Assembly (NCBI GenBank): GCA_028287135.1
Contig: JAQBQE010000060.1
Coordinates: 1-64,000, forward strand
Reading direction: 5' to 3'
DNA length: 64,000 nt
Origin: Myxococcales bacterium
GTDB lineage: Bacteria > Myxococcota_A > Polyangia > Haliangiales > Haliangiaceae
In this document: positions 10,969 to 20,612 of the stretch, piece by piece
Layout of the letters: each line of letters starts with the position of its first letter
Position numbering within the stretch: the stretch's first letter is position 1
Made by a program: the position numbers and the translations under genes
The notes under the pieces: generated by a model
Seen by the model: the letters and a program-made list of their open reading frames with translations, nothing else
What the model was told of the DNA's origin: nothing
Database searches by the model: none

Positions 10969-11771
10969 ATGCCTGGAGTGACGTCGAACGACAGCGTGGG
11001 GTTGAACACACCGACGCCGATGAACGTATCGAACTGCGTACGGAACACGACGGCATCGGTCGCATCCGTGCCGACCACGAGCAGGGTCGCCGGGCCGAAC
11101 GGGATTCCCATCACGTTCTGCGGGAACGGATCGGACAGCGCGCGGCATGGCTTCGGATCGGTGCCGTCGAGCTGCTGGTACGGCATGTTGTCGATGCTCG
11201 ACTTCTCCGTCCGGACCACCCCGCCCGCGGTGAGGGTGACGGTCTGGTTCTTCACAAGAGGCATCGACGCCTCGCACGACACGGCCGGACCGCCCCACGA
11301 CAACCGGTAGAGGAACTGTCCTGTGTACGCCTTTGTCCACGCCGTGTACGGCACGTTGACCGTGACCTCGGTGTGGGCGCCCGACGAGCCGGCGAGGATC
11401 TGGCCGGTTCCGCCGGTGCTGACCAGCACGTTGCCGTCGAGGTCGAGCGGCAGCACGCTCACGTTGTACATCCCGAACGGCAGGTCGATGAACGTCGCCT
11501 GACCTTCGCCACAGCCCTTGTCGAGGAAGTCGGTGATCGCGGGATCCTCGACCTGGGTCATCTCGACGCGGACGGTGACCGCACCGACGTCCGAGCATGC
11601 GTCGCTGTCGAACTTGTACTGAGGATAGTTGTTGAACTTCCACTTCACGACCGTGGAGCCCGGCAGGGAGCAATCTCCCGTCGGGCACACCGGCGGATCG
11701 TCCCCACCGCACGACGCCACGGCAGCAAGGCCGAGCACCGTGGCAACGAACATCATCGCGCGGAGGTTCAT
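10965..11771 (-). CDS. lipoprotein of unknown function
   Basis: 268-residue lipoprotein with signal peptide and lipobox AVASC. The mature part starts with a Cys-containing linker (PPVCPTGDC) and continues as beta-rich sequence (VTVRVEMTQV, FGMYNVSVLPLDLDGNVL, VTVNVPYTAW, QFLYRLSWGG), reminiscent of carboxypeptidase-like or prealbumin-type beta sandwiches, but no family is certain. Two further Cys pairs may be disulphides. The ATG lies 2 bases after the stop of the SIR2-TPR gene and the TGA overlaps the next GTG, so it is translated within one operon. Confidence 0.75.
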   Translation of the reverse strand: MNLRAMMFVATVLGLAAVASCGGDDPPVCPTGDCSLPGSTVVKWKFNNYPQYKFDSDACSDVGAVTVRVEMTQVEDPAITDFLDKGCGEGQATFIDLPFGMYNVSVLPLDLDGNVLVSTGGTGQILAGSSGAHTEVTVNVPYTAWTKAYTGQFLYRLSWGGPAVSCEASMPLVKNQTVTLTAGGVVRTEKSSIDNMPYQQLDGTDPKPCRALSDPFPQNVMGIPFGPATLLVVGTDATDAVVFRTQFDTFIGVGVFNPTLSFDVTPGM

Positions 11772-11773
11772 GA

Positions 11774-14700
11774 CTACGCCTTCACTTCGCCGCGAACATG
11801 GAGACCGAGGTGGCGACGCACCGTGAAGTACTGCTCGCTCACCGAGTACGCGAGCAGGTCACGCAGGCGATCCTTGACCGACAGGCTCGACAGCGCCGAG
11901 CCCTCCGTCGCGATCGCCTTCGCAGCGGTCTCGAGATCGTTGGAGACGATCAGACCGACGCGGTTCGCCGTGAGATCCGTCGCCGTGCGCCATGACGAGA
12001 TCAGCCCGTTGCCGACCCGTCCCGACAGCCGCGCCGACAGCTCGCCGACCTGCTCGAGGAGCGGACCGGGGACCTGCAGCTTGAGCGTACCGGCGAGCTT
12101 GCGGGTCTCGTCGTTCGCGCCCTCACCGAACTGCGTGCCGTCATGCGACCGCACGCGTGCGCCACTGGCGAGCACCGAGCCCATGAACGCGGACTCGAGC
12201 TTGGGCAACGTGCCCACGGCGAGCGTCACGAACCGCTCCGGCCGCAGGTACGCCATCCGCTTGCCGACCTCGAACGCGAGCTCACGCTCGTCGCTCTTGG
12301 CGATCTGCTGCGCACCGACCAGAAGCGTCGGGACGAGGCGCTGGCGCTCCGCACCGAGGCCGACCGTGTTCGCGACGCGCAGGCCGTCGCCGGCTTCCTG
12401 CAGCCAGACCATCGGCGCCGGGTCGATCGCGAGCACGCCCGAGACGTACTTGACGATCCGGCTGACCGCCCGCGGATCCTTGTCGAGATCCGTGCGGGAC
12501 TCCGGCGTCAGGCCGAAGGCCGTGATCGGCTGGGCCGTGCCCGCCGCCAGTGCACCGAGCGTGGACGAGAAGATCGCGCCGACGTGGCGGTCCTCCTTCG
12601 GATGGATGATCGACTTCTGCCACAGCTCCTCGGTCAACCGCCGCGCTGCGGGGGTGAACTGAGACGGACGGAGCCGCTCGTACAGCATCTTCTCTTCGTT
12701 CGACGCGGCGCCGAGGAAGACCAGGGCCTGCGCGACGCAGAACGCCTTGTCGAGCTCGTGGTCCGCCCGATACAGGCTCGCGAGCGCCTTGTAGAGCTCG
12801 ACGCGATCCGGCGCGTGACCGAGCAGGAACTGCAGCTCGGTGATCGCCTCGTCACGGCGCGCTTCACCTGCCTCGAGATAGAGGTCGGCGAGCTGCTCGT
12901 GGCGAGCGACGTCGTCGGGTGCAAGCTCGCACGCGACCTGGTAGGCCTCGGTCGCCGCCTCGGTGTCGCCGAGGTGATCGAGGCAGATGTCACCGAGCCG
13001 CGTCCACAGCTCGAGCATCTTCTCCGGGGCAGCGTCCTCGCCCATGCGCTTGAGCTGACGGCGATACGCGCGAGCGAGGTTCTTCCAGTCCTTCTTCTCG
13101 GACAGGACATTGTCGATCGCGTCGAACGCCTTGGGCGTGAACGGAGCGTCGTCGAGTGCGGCATTGAACCGATCCACGGCAAGCTCGGCATCCTTGAGCT
13201 CGTCGCGAGCGATCACGGCCGCGGTGTAGTGGAACCGTGCGCGGCGATCCTCGCTGGTCTCCTGCGCCGACAGGTGGTCGAGAGCGTCGATCGCCTTTGC
13301 CCAGCTCTTCTGCTCGGTATAGGTCTCGAGCAACTTGTGCAGCAGCACGCGCGAGCTACCGGTGAGCTTGACCGCTTCCTGGTACGCGTCGACCGCGCTG
13401 TTCACGTCCTTCAGGCGCTCGGAGTAGATATCGCCGATCTCCTCGAACAGCTTGGCGCGGCGCGCCTCGCTGCCGCCGGCGTCGATCTGCGAGCGCTTGG
13501 CGTCCGCGACCATCTTCCACTCACCGCGCTGACCACCGAGCTCGACCAGCGCCTCGAGCGTGGGCTCGTGGAGTGCGTCCTTCTCGAGGGCGCGGCGGAA
13601 GCTCATCTCCGCCTTCTTGTCCTCGCCCATCGCGCGCGACGCGACGCCGAGGCGGTACCAGATCTCGGAGACCTGGCTGTCGGAGACGGCGGTCCGATGC
13701 CGCGCGAGGATCTCGCGATAGCGCCGGTCGACTTCCTTCCACTGCTCCACGCCCGCTTCCGTACCCTCGTTCGCCTTCGCCTCGAGCATCAGCACGGCCG
13801 CGAGGCCGATCGCTGCATCGAGGTTGTCGGGGTTCGAGACCGTGGCCTGGCGGTAGTGACGCTCGGCTTTCTCCGTCCGGTGGAGCTGCTCGTAGGCACG
13901 ACCGAGCTGCGCCTCGCGGCGGCTGCGCTCGGTCTTGTCGAGACCCTCGGCCTGACGGGCGAGCATCTCGAGCACCGTGAGTGCATCGTCCCAGCGCTTG
14001 GCAGCGACGAGCTGGTCGGCAACGCGCTGACCTGCATCGACGTGATCCGGCTCGAGCTTCAACACGCGCTCGTAGAGATCGAGGGCGCGCGCTGCATCGT
14101 TGAGCTTGCCCTCGGCGAGCTGACCCGCCCGCCACAGCAGCTCGACGCGCTCGATGCGATTGCCCGACGCCGCCTCGGCGCGGAGCAGCAGCTCCACGGC
14201 CTGGCCGGCGTTGGCGCGCGACTCGTGCACGCCCGCGAGACCGCGGAGTGCATCGAAGTGCTCGGCATCGATCGCGAGTGCCTTGTCGAAGTGGCGCTGT
14301 GCAACCTCGGCATCGCCGAGCTGCTCGAACGCGATCTTCCCAGCCTCGGCGTACAGGGACGCGCCCTTGTCACCCTCGAGGGCAGCGTGCTTGACCAGGG
14401 TGTCGACCGCTCGGTCGTACGTCTCGGTCTTCACGTAGAGCCGCGGCAGGACGCCGAGCGCCGTCTTGTTGGACTCCTCGATCGCGAGGACGTTCAACAG
14501 ACTCTCGATCGCCTTGATGTGATCCTCGAGGCTGGTCTCGTAGACCTTGGCCGCCGCGAGATAGAGCTCGACGCGCTGGGCCGGCGTCTTGGCCGCCGAG
14601 ATGTGGCGCGCGTACAGGTTGACCAGCTTGTGCCAGCTCTCCTGCGCCTCGAGCACGCGCTCGAGACCGCGGTACGCATCGTCGGCATTCGGGTCGGCCT

Positions 14701-16687
14701 GCAGCAGCTTGTCGTACGCCGCCGCAGCGCGCTCGGGATCGCGATCCTCGAGCTCGGCAGCGAGCTTGCGCAGGGTCGCGAGCTTCTCGCCCTCGGGGGC
14801 GACCACGGCGAGCCGCTCCATCGTGCGCAGGTAGTCGTCGGTGCGGCCGGTCTTGTCGTAGAGATCGACCAGTGACTTGAGTGCCGCGGCATCGCTGCCG
14901 TTCGCGGCGACCGCGCCCTCGTAGCGCTGGATCGCGCCCTCGAGATCACCGAGCTTCTCGGCGCGCATCGTGCCGAGCTCGCGGCGCAGGGCCGCAGCGC
15001 GACCGGGGTCACCGTTCGCTTCGCTGATCTCGGCGCGGCGATCGAGGACCTTCGCGAGGTTTGCCCACCGCTCGTCGCGGCGATACAGCCGCTCGAGCGC
15101 GGCGAGTGCGTCGTCGGAGGTGTCGTCGAGATCGGCGGCCTGCTGATAGACCTCGACGGCCTTGGCCGACGCGGCGAGCTGGCTCTCGAGCAGATCGCCG
15201 AGGCCGAGCAAGAGGTCGACCTTGGACTGCGTCTCGGTCTCGACCTCGGCGTGCGCGCGCAGCGTGTCGGCGAGATCCGCCCACTTCTGCTGCTTGCGGT
15301 GCGCCTCGGCGAGCGCCTTGTACGCGATGCTGTTCGTCGGATCGAGCTCGAGGGCACGACGCAGCGACGGCAGCGCATAGTCGACGCGGTCGAGCCGCAT
15401 CGCATACCAGCCACCGAGGCGCGCCCACCACACGGAGGCGACCTTCGGGTTCGTGGCCTCGGTCGCGATCTCCGACGCTTCGGAGACGAGATCCGCCCAT
15501 CCGCCGGTGGCGGCCGCGAGCCGCTCCGCGAGCTGAGCTGCGACGTCGTCCTCGGGATCGACCTGGCAGGCCGTGGTCACGGCTTCGAACGCACGGCTCA
15601 GATCGCCAAGACCGTTCTCGTAGACCTCGGCGAGCGCGCGCAGGAGCGCCGCGCGATCCGGACCGTCGCCGGCATGCTCGATCCGTCCGAGCAGCACCTC
15701 GATCACGGTCTCCCAGTCCTTGGAGTCGCGGCCCTTGCGCTCGATCAGGTCGAGGGCATCGCGCGCCTCTGCACCTTCGTCACCGCTCTCGCCGAGCAGT
15801 GCGATCCAGCCCTCGACATCATCGACGTCGGGCCGCGCCTGCGACAGCGTCACGCCCGCGGTCTTGCAGGTGTCACGCAGGGTCTCGAGCCACTCGATCA
15901 CCGAGCGCTCGGCGACCTCGTCGCCGCCGCGTCCCTGGAGGTTCACGACCTCGATGTGGTGATCGGCCATCAGCTCGTCGATGGTGACCGGGCCGACGCC
16001 CGCGCCGAGGAAGTAGTGCGTCCCGCGTGGCGGCTCGAACATGCCGAACACGCGATCGAGGAGCGCGGAGAGATCGGGATCGCCGTAGCGGAACCCGACG
16101 AACACGAGCGAGCCCTCGACGTAGAGCTTGCGCGCGTAGTCCTTGAGATCGACGGCGCGCGACAGAGCGCGGCGCACCGAGTTCGGCGTCACGACATAGG
16201 TGTCGAAATTGCCGAGCATCTTGACCAGCGTGCGGCGGCGCGGCGACAGCTCGCCGAGCTCCTGATAGGTGACGACGCGTGCGCTCGGCCACTCGGCGGG
16301 CGACTGCGTCTCGAGCGCGTTCTCGATCACGTCACCCGGGAACGTCGTCCAGATGTGACGGAACGGCAGGGTCGCGAGCGTCTTGGGGAGCGCGGGCACC
16401 TCGGCCGGCGCCGCCCACATCTCCTCGACGATCCGATCACAGGTCTCCTCGCCGAGTGCGCGCGAGAGAAATCCGACCGCGCGAACGAGGCTGCCCTTGT
16501 GCAGCAGCTTCTCGAGGTCCTTGGTGGCCACGTCGTCGCCATCGCGACCACGCGTCTCGAGCGCCTTGGTCATGCGCTCCAGCATCTGCTTCCAGGAAGG
16601 AACTCCGATTCCCGCACCGACGACCAGGGCGGCTTTGCCCGACCGGATCTGTTCGATGAGAGTCTCGGGGATCGTGTGCTCAGGCAT
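11774..16687 (-). CDS. giant SIR2-like / TPR protein (1637 residues)
   Basis: Residues about 10-270 match a SIR2-like domain: LVVGAGIGVPSW, then HIWTTFPGDVIENAL (about 110-125), LVKMLGNFDTYVVTPNSV (about 153-170) and LVFVGFRYGDPDLSALL (about 193-210). In active SIR2-like NADases the second block carries TTNxD and the third KLHG; here Asn is Phe and His is Leu, so NAD hydrolysis is doubtful. Residues about 340-1330 are long tandem TPR repeats (SIAYKALAEAHRKQQKWADL and similar). The last 300 residues are a non-repeat domain with no recognised family. No signal peptide, so cytoplasmic. First gene of a four-gene minus-strand operon whose other members are envelope proteins. Confidence 0.85.
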   Translation of the reverse strand: MPEHTIPETLIEQIRSGKAALVVGAGIGVPSWKQMLERMTKALETRGRDGDDVATKDLEKLLHKGSLVRAVGFLSRALGEETCDRIVEEMWAAPAEVPALPKTLATLPFRHIWTTFPGDVIENALETQSPAEWPSARVVTYQELGELSPRRRTLVKMLGNFDTYVVTPNSVRRALSRAVDLKDYARKLYVEGSLVFVGFRYGDPDLSALLDRVFGMFEPPRGTHYFLGAGVGPVTIDELMADHHIEVVNLQGRGGDEVAERSVIEWLETLRDTCKTAGVTLSQARPDVDDVEGWIALLGESGDEGAEARDALDLIERKGRDSKDWETVIEVLLGRIEHAGDGPDRAALLRALAEVYENGLGDLSRAFEAVTTACQVDPEDDVAAQLAERLAAATGGWADLVSEASEIATEATNPKVASVWWARLGGWYAMRLDRVDYALPSLRRALELDPTNSIAYKALAEAHRKQQKWADLADTLRAHAEVETETQSKVDLLLGLGDLLESQLAASAKAVEVYQQAADLDDTSDDALAALERLYRRDERWANLAKVLDRRAEISEANGDPGRAAALRRELGTMRAEKLGDLEGAIQRYEGAVAANGSDAAALKSLVDLYDKTGRTDDYLRTMERLAVVAPEGEKLATLRKLAAELEDRDPERAAAAYDKLLQADPNADDAYRGLERVLEAQESWHKLVNLYARHISAAKTPAQRVELYLAAAKVYETSLEDHIKAIESLLNVLAIEESNKTALGVLPRLYVKTETYDRAVDTLVKHAALEGDKGASLYAEAGKIAFEQLGDAEVAQRHFDKALAIDAEHFDALRGLAGVHESRANAGQAVELLLRAEAASGNRIERVELLWRAGQLAEGKLNDAARALDLYERVLKLEPDHVDAGQRVADQLVAAKRWDDALTVLEMLARQAEGLDKTERSRREAQLGRAYEQLHRTEKAERHYRQATVSNPDNLDAAIGLAAVLMLEAKANEGTEAGVEQWKEVDRRYREILARHRTAVSDSQVSEIWYRLGVASRAMGEDKKAEMSFRRALEKDALHEPTLEALVELGGQRGEWKMVADAKRSQIDAGGSEARRAKLFEEIGDIYSERLKDVNSAVDAYQEAVKLTGSSRVLLHKLLETYTEQKSWAKAIDALDHLSAQETSEDRRARFHYTAAVIARDELKDAELAVDRFNAALDDAPFTPKAFDAIDNVLSEKKDWKNLARAYRRQLKRMGEDAAPEKMLELWTRLGDICLDHLGDTEAATEAYQVACELAPDDVARHEQLADLYLEAGEARRDEAITELQFLLGHAPDRVELYKALASLYRADHELDKAFCVAQALVFLGAASNEEKMLYERLRPSQFTPAARRLTEELWQKSIIHPKEDRHVGAIFSSTLGALAAGTAQPITAFGLTPESRTDLDKDPRAVSRIVKYVSGVLAIDPAPMVWLQEAGDGLRVANTVGLGAERQRLVPTLLVGAQQIAKSDERELAFEVGKRMAYLRPERFVTLAVGTLPKLESAFMGSVLASGARVRSHDGTQFGEGANDETRKLAGTLKLQVPGPLLEQVGELSARLSGRVGNGLISSWRTATDLTANRVGLIVSNDLETAAKAIATEGSALSSLSVKDRLRDLLAYSVSEQYFTVRRHLGLHVRGEVKA

Positions 16688-16809
16688 CCTAAACCCCCAG
16701 TGACGTTGTTGTTGTGGCGCGCAACCTATCCAGGCCGGCCCCGGCTCGCAAGTGAAACCGACAACTGGGCTTGCCCCCTCCGCGGAGGTGATAGGTTGGG
16801 CCGGGGCGC

Positions 16810-18399
16810 GTGCGGCTACGTCGGAAGATCACGTTTGCGTTCTTCGGGGTCAGCTCGCTGGTCGCCGTCCTGCTCGCGGTGTTCCTGTACCGGTTCATCG
16901 AGGGCCGGCTCGGGGACGACCTCCGCGACCGGCTGGACGACCTCGCCCACGTCGGTTCGCATGCGATCGACATCACGGCCTACCGCACGCTGACCGCCCG
17001 GCTCGGCGAGCTCGACGACAACGCGGTCTCGGCGGCGGAGCACACGCCCGAGTTCAAGAAGATGAGCGACCAGCTGCGGATGATCCGCCAGGCCCAGCCC
17101 GACCTGATCAAGTTCGCCTATCTCCTGGCGCCCACCGATGACCCCGCGAACCCGAAGTTCGTGGTCGATGCCGATGTGCTCGATCTGCTCGCGAGGACCG
17201 CGCGCGGCGAGGCGCTGCCGGCGGGTGGCGAAATCTCGCATTTCAACGAGGCCTACGACGTCTCGCAGATGCCGCTGCTCGCCAAGGCGCTGGCCGACTG
17301 CACCCGGCAGCTCGAGCCCGACTTCGTCTACGACGCCGCGTTCCACGTCAGCTCGATCTCGGCCTACCACCCGCTGCGCGGCTCCGACGGCGTGCCGCTG
17401 CGGGATGCCAAGGGGCGCTGCCTCGGCGTGCTCGGCGTCGACATCCTCGACACCGACATGCGGACGGCCCTCACCGCGGCGCGCGGGCTCGCGATCAAGA
17501 TCTCGGTCGTGATGATCGCGCTCGCGCTGCTCGTGTCGATCGTCATGGGCACGCTGCTCACCCGGTCGGTGCTCGCGCTCAGCGAGACGGTGCGGCGGTT
17601 CAAGAACAAGGACTTCTCGGCGCGGACCGTCGACCTGCCGCGCGACGAGATCGGCCAGCTCGGCGCGAACTTCAACACGATGGCGGAGACCATCCAAAAC
17701 CACAGCGAGCAGCTCGAGGACCTGGTCAAGCAGCGAACCCACGAGCTGATCGAGGAGAAGCACACCTCGGAGCGCCTGCTGCTCAACGTGCTGCCGTTGC
17801 CGATCGCGGAGCGCCTGAAGAACGGCGAGAGCCTGATCGTCGATCGGTTCGATTCGGTCAGCGTCCTGTTCGCCGACATCGTCGGGTTCACCGCGCTGTC
17901 GTCGCGAACCAGCCCCGAGAAGCTCGTGACGATGCTCAACGAGCTGTTCAGCGCGTTCGACAAGCTGGCCGAGAAGCACGGGCTCGAGAAGATCAAGACG
18001 ATCGGCGATGCCTACCTGGTCGTCGCCGGGATTCCCCAGCCGATCGCGGATCACGCCATCGCGATCTCGCACATGGCGATCGACATGCTCGCGGCGATCG
18101 CGGAGTACTCGGAGCGGACGAGCTCGAACCTGGCGATCCGGGTCGGGATCCACTCGGGGTCGGTCGTCGCCGGGGTGATCGGGCAGAAGAAGTTCATCTA
18201 CGATCTATGGGGCGACACGGTGAACACGGCGAGCCGCATGGAGTCCGCCGGCGTTCCCGGCCGGATCCATCTCAGCGAGGTCACCCAGCTCGCGATCCGT
18301 GACGAGTTCGAGCTCGAAGATCGCGGCCCGATCGAGATCAAGGGCAAGGGCCTGATGACCACGTTCCTGCTCGTCGGTCCTCGCCCTCGCGTGCTGTGA
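16810..18399 (+). CDS. class III adenylate/guanylate cyclase with HAMP domain
   Basis: 529 residues making a cyclic nucleotide, probably cAMP. TM helix near 9-27, an extracytoplasmic sensor region to about 220 (Cache-like, inferred), a second TM ([20 protein letters not shown]), HAMP ([23 protein letters not shown]), a coiled coil and the cyclase domain. Metal-binding Asp residues in [13 protein letters not shown] and in [12 protein letters not shown], a base-selecting Lys in EKIKTIGD, and the Asn/Arg transition-state residues in [15 protein letters not shown] are all present, so it should be active. GTG 16810 is the chosen start. A candidate reader of the product, a protein with cNMP domains, is at 45168-46382. 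Confidence 0.92.
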   Translation: MRLRRKITFAFFGVSSLVAVLLAVFLYRFIEGRLGDDLRDRLDDLAHVGSHAIDITAYRTLTARLGELDDNAVSAAEHTPEFKKMSDQLRMIRQAQPDLIKFAYLLAPTDDPANPKFVVDADVLDLLARTARGEALPAGGEISHFNEAYDVSQMPLLAKALADCTRQLEPDFVYDAAFHVSSISAYHPLRGSDGVPLRDAKGRCLGVLGVDILDTDMRTALTAARGLAIKISVVMIALALLVSIVMGTLLTRSVLALSETVRRFKNKDFSARTVDLPRDEIGQLGANFNTMAETIQNHSEQLEDLVKQRTHELIEEKHTSERLLLNVLPLPIAERLKNGESLIVDRFDSVSVLFADIVGFTALSSRTSPEKLVTMLNELFSAFDKLAEKHGLEKIKTIGDAYLVVAGIPQPIADHAIAISHMAIDMLAAIAEYSERTSSNLAIRVGIHSGSVVAGVIGQKKFIYDLWGDTVNTASRMESAGVPGRIHLSEVTQLAIRDEFELEDRGPIEIKGKGLMTTFLLVGPRPRVL

Positions 18400-18475
18400 A
18401 CCCGCGTCTGGCGGGCCCTGGCCGATCTCCGAGAGTCACGACCCCGGTGCGATCGCTGCTAAGGTGCGCGGGCTC

Positions 18476-19216
18476 ATGTGGTCCGAGATCGTCGCGATCT
18501 ATACGCAGTCCAAGAAGAAGCGCGACATCAATCGGTTCACCGAGTGGGTCGCCCGCCCGCCGGCCGCGATCGTCGTCTACGCACTCGCGAAGACACCGAT
18601 CACGCCGAACCAGGTGACCTTCCTGTCTGCGATCGTGGCCGCCGTCGCCGGCGCGTTGTTCGCCCTGTTCCCGGGCTCGTACCTCTGGCTCGTCGTCGCG
18701 GCGCTGGTCTACGAATTCTCGTTCGTCCTCGATTGTGCGGATGGCCAGCTCGCCCGACTCCGCAAGATCGCGTCACCACTCGGCCACATGCTCGACTTCC
18801 TGATGGACGAGCTGAAGGCGATGCTGATCTTCGCCTGCGTCACCGTACGACTCTGGCAGGAGACCGGGGACGAGCGCCTGATGGTGGTCGGTCTGTTCGG
18901 TCTGTTCTGCCTCGCGGCAGGACTGACGTTGACCTCGTTCACGCGACGCCCCGAGTACGGCGCCAAGCCGCCGACGGAAGATGGGCAACCGGCGGAGGTC
19001 GGCGGCAGGCGCGGACCGGTCGGCATGGTGCTCGGCGGCCTCGAGTGGGCGGCGCGGATCGTCGTGCACTACCCGCAGTACATCTGGATCTGCGCGCTCG
19101 TGGATCGCATGGACATCTACTTCTGGGCGTACGCCGGCGTGAATGCGTTGTATCTCCTGAAGACCCTCGCGGCGATCCTGCTTCGCCTCGGGCGGTTTGC
19201 ACCAAGGACACCCTGA
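18476..19216 (+). CDS. CDP-alcohol phosphatidyltransferase
   Basis: Membrane enzyme that transfers a phosphoryl-alcohol from a CDP-linked donor. The family signature D-x2-D-G-x2-A-R-x8-G-x3-D-x3-D is complete ([10 protein letters not shown] ... [10 protein letters not shown]). Several hydrophobic helices flank it ([34 protein letters not shown]). 246 residues from ATG 18476, with AAGG 12 bases upstream; GTG 18464 is an alternative start. It overlaps the next gene, a nucleotidyltransferase, by one base (TGATG), suggesting that partner makes its CDP-activated substrate. This resembles split versions of inositol-phosphate cytidylyltransferase/transferase fusions (inference). Confidence 0.9.
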   Translation: MWSEIVAIYTQSKKKRDINRFTEWVARPPAAIVVYALAKTPITPNQVTFLSAIVAAVAGALFALFPGSYLWLVVAALVYEFSFVLDCADGQLARLRKIASPLGHMLDFLMDELKAMLIFACVTVRLWQETGDERLMVVGLFGLFCLAAGLTLTSFTRRPEYGAKPPTEDGQPAEVGGRRGPVGMVLGGLEWAARIVVHYPQYIWICALVDRMDIYFWAYAGVNALYLLKTLAAILLRLGRFAPRTP

Positions 19217-20022
19217 TGACGATCAAGCGCGCGATCCTGATTGCTGCGGGGCGCGGCAAGCGCCTCGGCGCCCACACCGAGGAGATCCCCAAGTGCATGG
19301 TCGAGGTCGGCGCGCAGCCGATCCTCGGCTGGGTGTGGAAGGCACTGGCCTCGGTCGGCGTCGACGAGCTGGTCGTGATCCGCGGCTATCGTGGTGACGT
19401 GCTCGAGAACTTCGTGCGCGCGCTGGTACCGAAGGTGACCTTCGTCGACAACCCGGAGTGGCAGACGAACAACGTGCTGCTCTCGATGGGCTGCGCGCGG
19501 AAGTACTTCGATCAGCCGACGTACGTGACGTACTCGGACATCATCTTCACGCCCAAGGTCGCGCGTGCCGCTGCGGACTCCACCGCCGAGCTCGGACTCG
19601 TGATCGATCGCGACTTCCGGTCGATCTACGAGGGGCGGACCGAGCATCCCCTCGAGGAAGGCGAGGTCTCCGATCTGATGCCCGATGGCACGGTCGCGCG
19701 GGTCGGCAAGCGTGCCCTGCCTCCATCCGAGGCGGTCGGCGAGTACATCGGACTCGCCAGGCTCGGCGCGCGCGGCGTGGCGACGGTGGCGAACACGCTC
19801 GACCAGCTCACGATGAAGTTTGCAGGTCGCGAGCACGAGCCGTTCCAGCGCGCACTGACGTATCGCAACGCATACCAGACCGACCTCTGGCAGGCGCTGA
19901 TCGACGATGGCATCAAGATCGATCCGATCCTGATCGACGGCCAGTGGCGCGAGATCGATACCGGGCAGGATCTCGACCGGGCACGTGAGCTGGTAGAGTC
20001 GGCGTCGAAGGACTGGTCATGA
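19216..20022 (+). CDS. nucleotidyltransferase for sugar- or alcohol-phosphate activation
   Basis: 268 residues with the NTP-transferase signature ILIAAGRGKRLG followed by EEIPKCMVEVGAQPIL, and YVTYSDIIF as the metal-binding region. It belongs to the family of glucose-1-phosphate, phosphocholine and inositol-phosphate nucleotidyltransferases. One-base overlap with the upstream CDP-alcohol transferase argues for a cytidylyltransferase that feeds it CDP-inositol, CDP-choline or a similar headgroup donor. The exact substrate cannot be told from sequence. ATG 19216 is fixed by that overlap; its stop overlaps the next ATG. Confidence 0.87.
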   Translation: MTIKRAILIAAGRGKRLGAHTEEIPKCMVEVGAQPILGWVWKALASVGVDELVVIRGYRGDVLENFVRALVPKVTFVDNPEWQTNNVLLSMGCARKYFDQPTYVTYSDIIFTPKVARAAADSTAELGLVIDRDFRSIYEGRTEHPLEEGEVSDLMPDGTVARVGKRALPPSEAVGEYIGLARLGARGVATVANTLDQLTMKFAGREHEPFQRALTYRNAYQTDLWQALIDDGIKIDPILIDGQWREIDTGQDLDRARELVESASKDWS

Positions 20023-20567
20023 TTCGATTCCTCGGCCTGGTAGTCGCTCTCACGTTCTCGGTTGGCTGCAACAAGCCCTCGGAGGACAGCTGCCGAAAGG
20101 CGATCGCGAACATGCAGCAGCTGCTCGGGACCGATCACCTGTCGCAGGACTCGGACATCAACGGCGAGATCCGCCGGTGCAAGGGCGGGTCGAAGAAGGC
20201 CGCGGTCGACTGCGCGGTGAACGCGAAGACCCTCGACGAGCTGCGCGCGTGTGACTTCATGAAGGTTCCCGGCGTTGCGCCGATCAGTGCGACCGGCTCC
20301 GCGGGGTCCGCAGGTTCCGCGGTCGGCTCCGCCGGTTCGGCGGGCTCGGCGGGCTCGGCGGGCTCGGCCGTCGGATCGGCGGGCTCGGCCATGGACGGCT
20401 CGGCGGGCTCGGCGATGGACGGCTCGGCGGGCTCGGCGATGGACGGTTCGGCGGGTTCCGCGGGCTCCGCGGCGACCGGTTCCGCGGGTTCGGCAGATCC
20501 GGGCTCGGGCTCGGGCTCGACGGCTGCTGCGGGCTCTTCGGCCGGCTCCGGTTCCGCGACCAAGTAG
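20019..20567 (+). CDS. lipoprotein with GSA-repeat tail
   Basis: 182 residues. ATG 20019 overlaps the nucleotidyltransferase stop (ATGA). Signal peptide with lipobox FSVGC, then a compact helical domain of about 70 residues with four Cys (EDSCRKA, RRCKGG, VDCAV, RACDF), then about 90 residues of GSAGSA-type low-complexity sequence with three 24-bp DNA repeats. The repeat tail looks like a flexible spacer through the periplasm or outer surface. Function unknown. Its place in the lipid-headgroup operon hints at an envelope role. Confidence 0.75.
   Translation: MIRFLGLVVALTFSVGCNKPSEDSCRKAIANMQQLLGTDHLSQDSDINGEIRRCKGGSKKAAVDCAVNAKTLDELRACDFMKVPGVAPISATGSAGSAGSAVGSAGSAGSAGSAGSAVGSAGSAMDGSAGSAMDGSAGSAMDGSAGSAGSAATGSAGSADPGSGSGSTAAAGSSAGSGSATK
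20391..20462 (+). repeat. three 24-bp tandem repeats in lipoprotein tail
   Basis: ATG codons at 20391, 20415 and 20439 mark three near-identical 24-bp units encoding MDGSAGSA. They lie inside a longer GSA-rich region from about 20285 to 20560. Such arrays can change length by slippage. Confidence 0.8.
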
Positions 20568-20612
20568 ATGCGACCGGGGAATCCCCGCGCACGCGCAGGC
20601 GTTTCGTCCTCG

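Noticed and set aside
10969..11712. N-terminal 248-residue extension of the TonB-C/HEAT frame
   Set aside because: It is an out-of-frame reading of the upstream lipoprotein gene. The GTGA overlap and signal peptide place the start at 10968.
12143..14875. 910-residue open frame on the plus strand
   Set aside because: It lies antisense to the TPR repeats; composition is Arg/Leu/Glu-rich with no domain, as expected for the reverse of high-GC TPR codons.
11774..16687. Active antiphage SIR2 NADase
   Set aside because: The family's catalytic Asn and His positions are Phe and Leu, and no mobile or defence genes are nearby. Kept only as a SIR2-like scaffold candidate.
20285..20560. GSA-rich repeats as a possible CRISPR or phase-variable switch
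   Set aside because: The repeats are contiguous, in frame and coding, with no spacers. Best read as a flexible protein linker.
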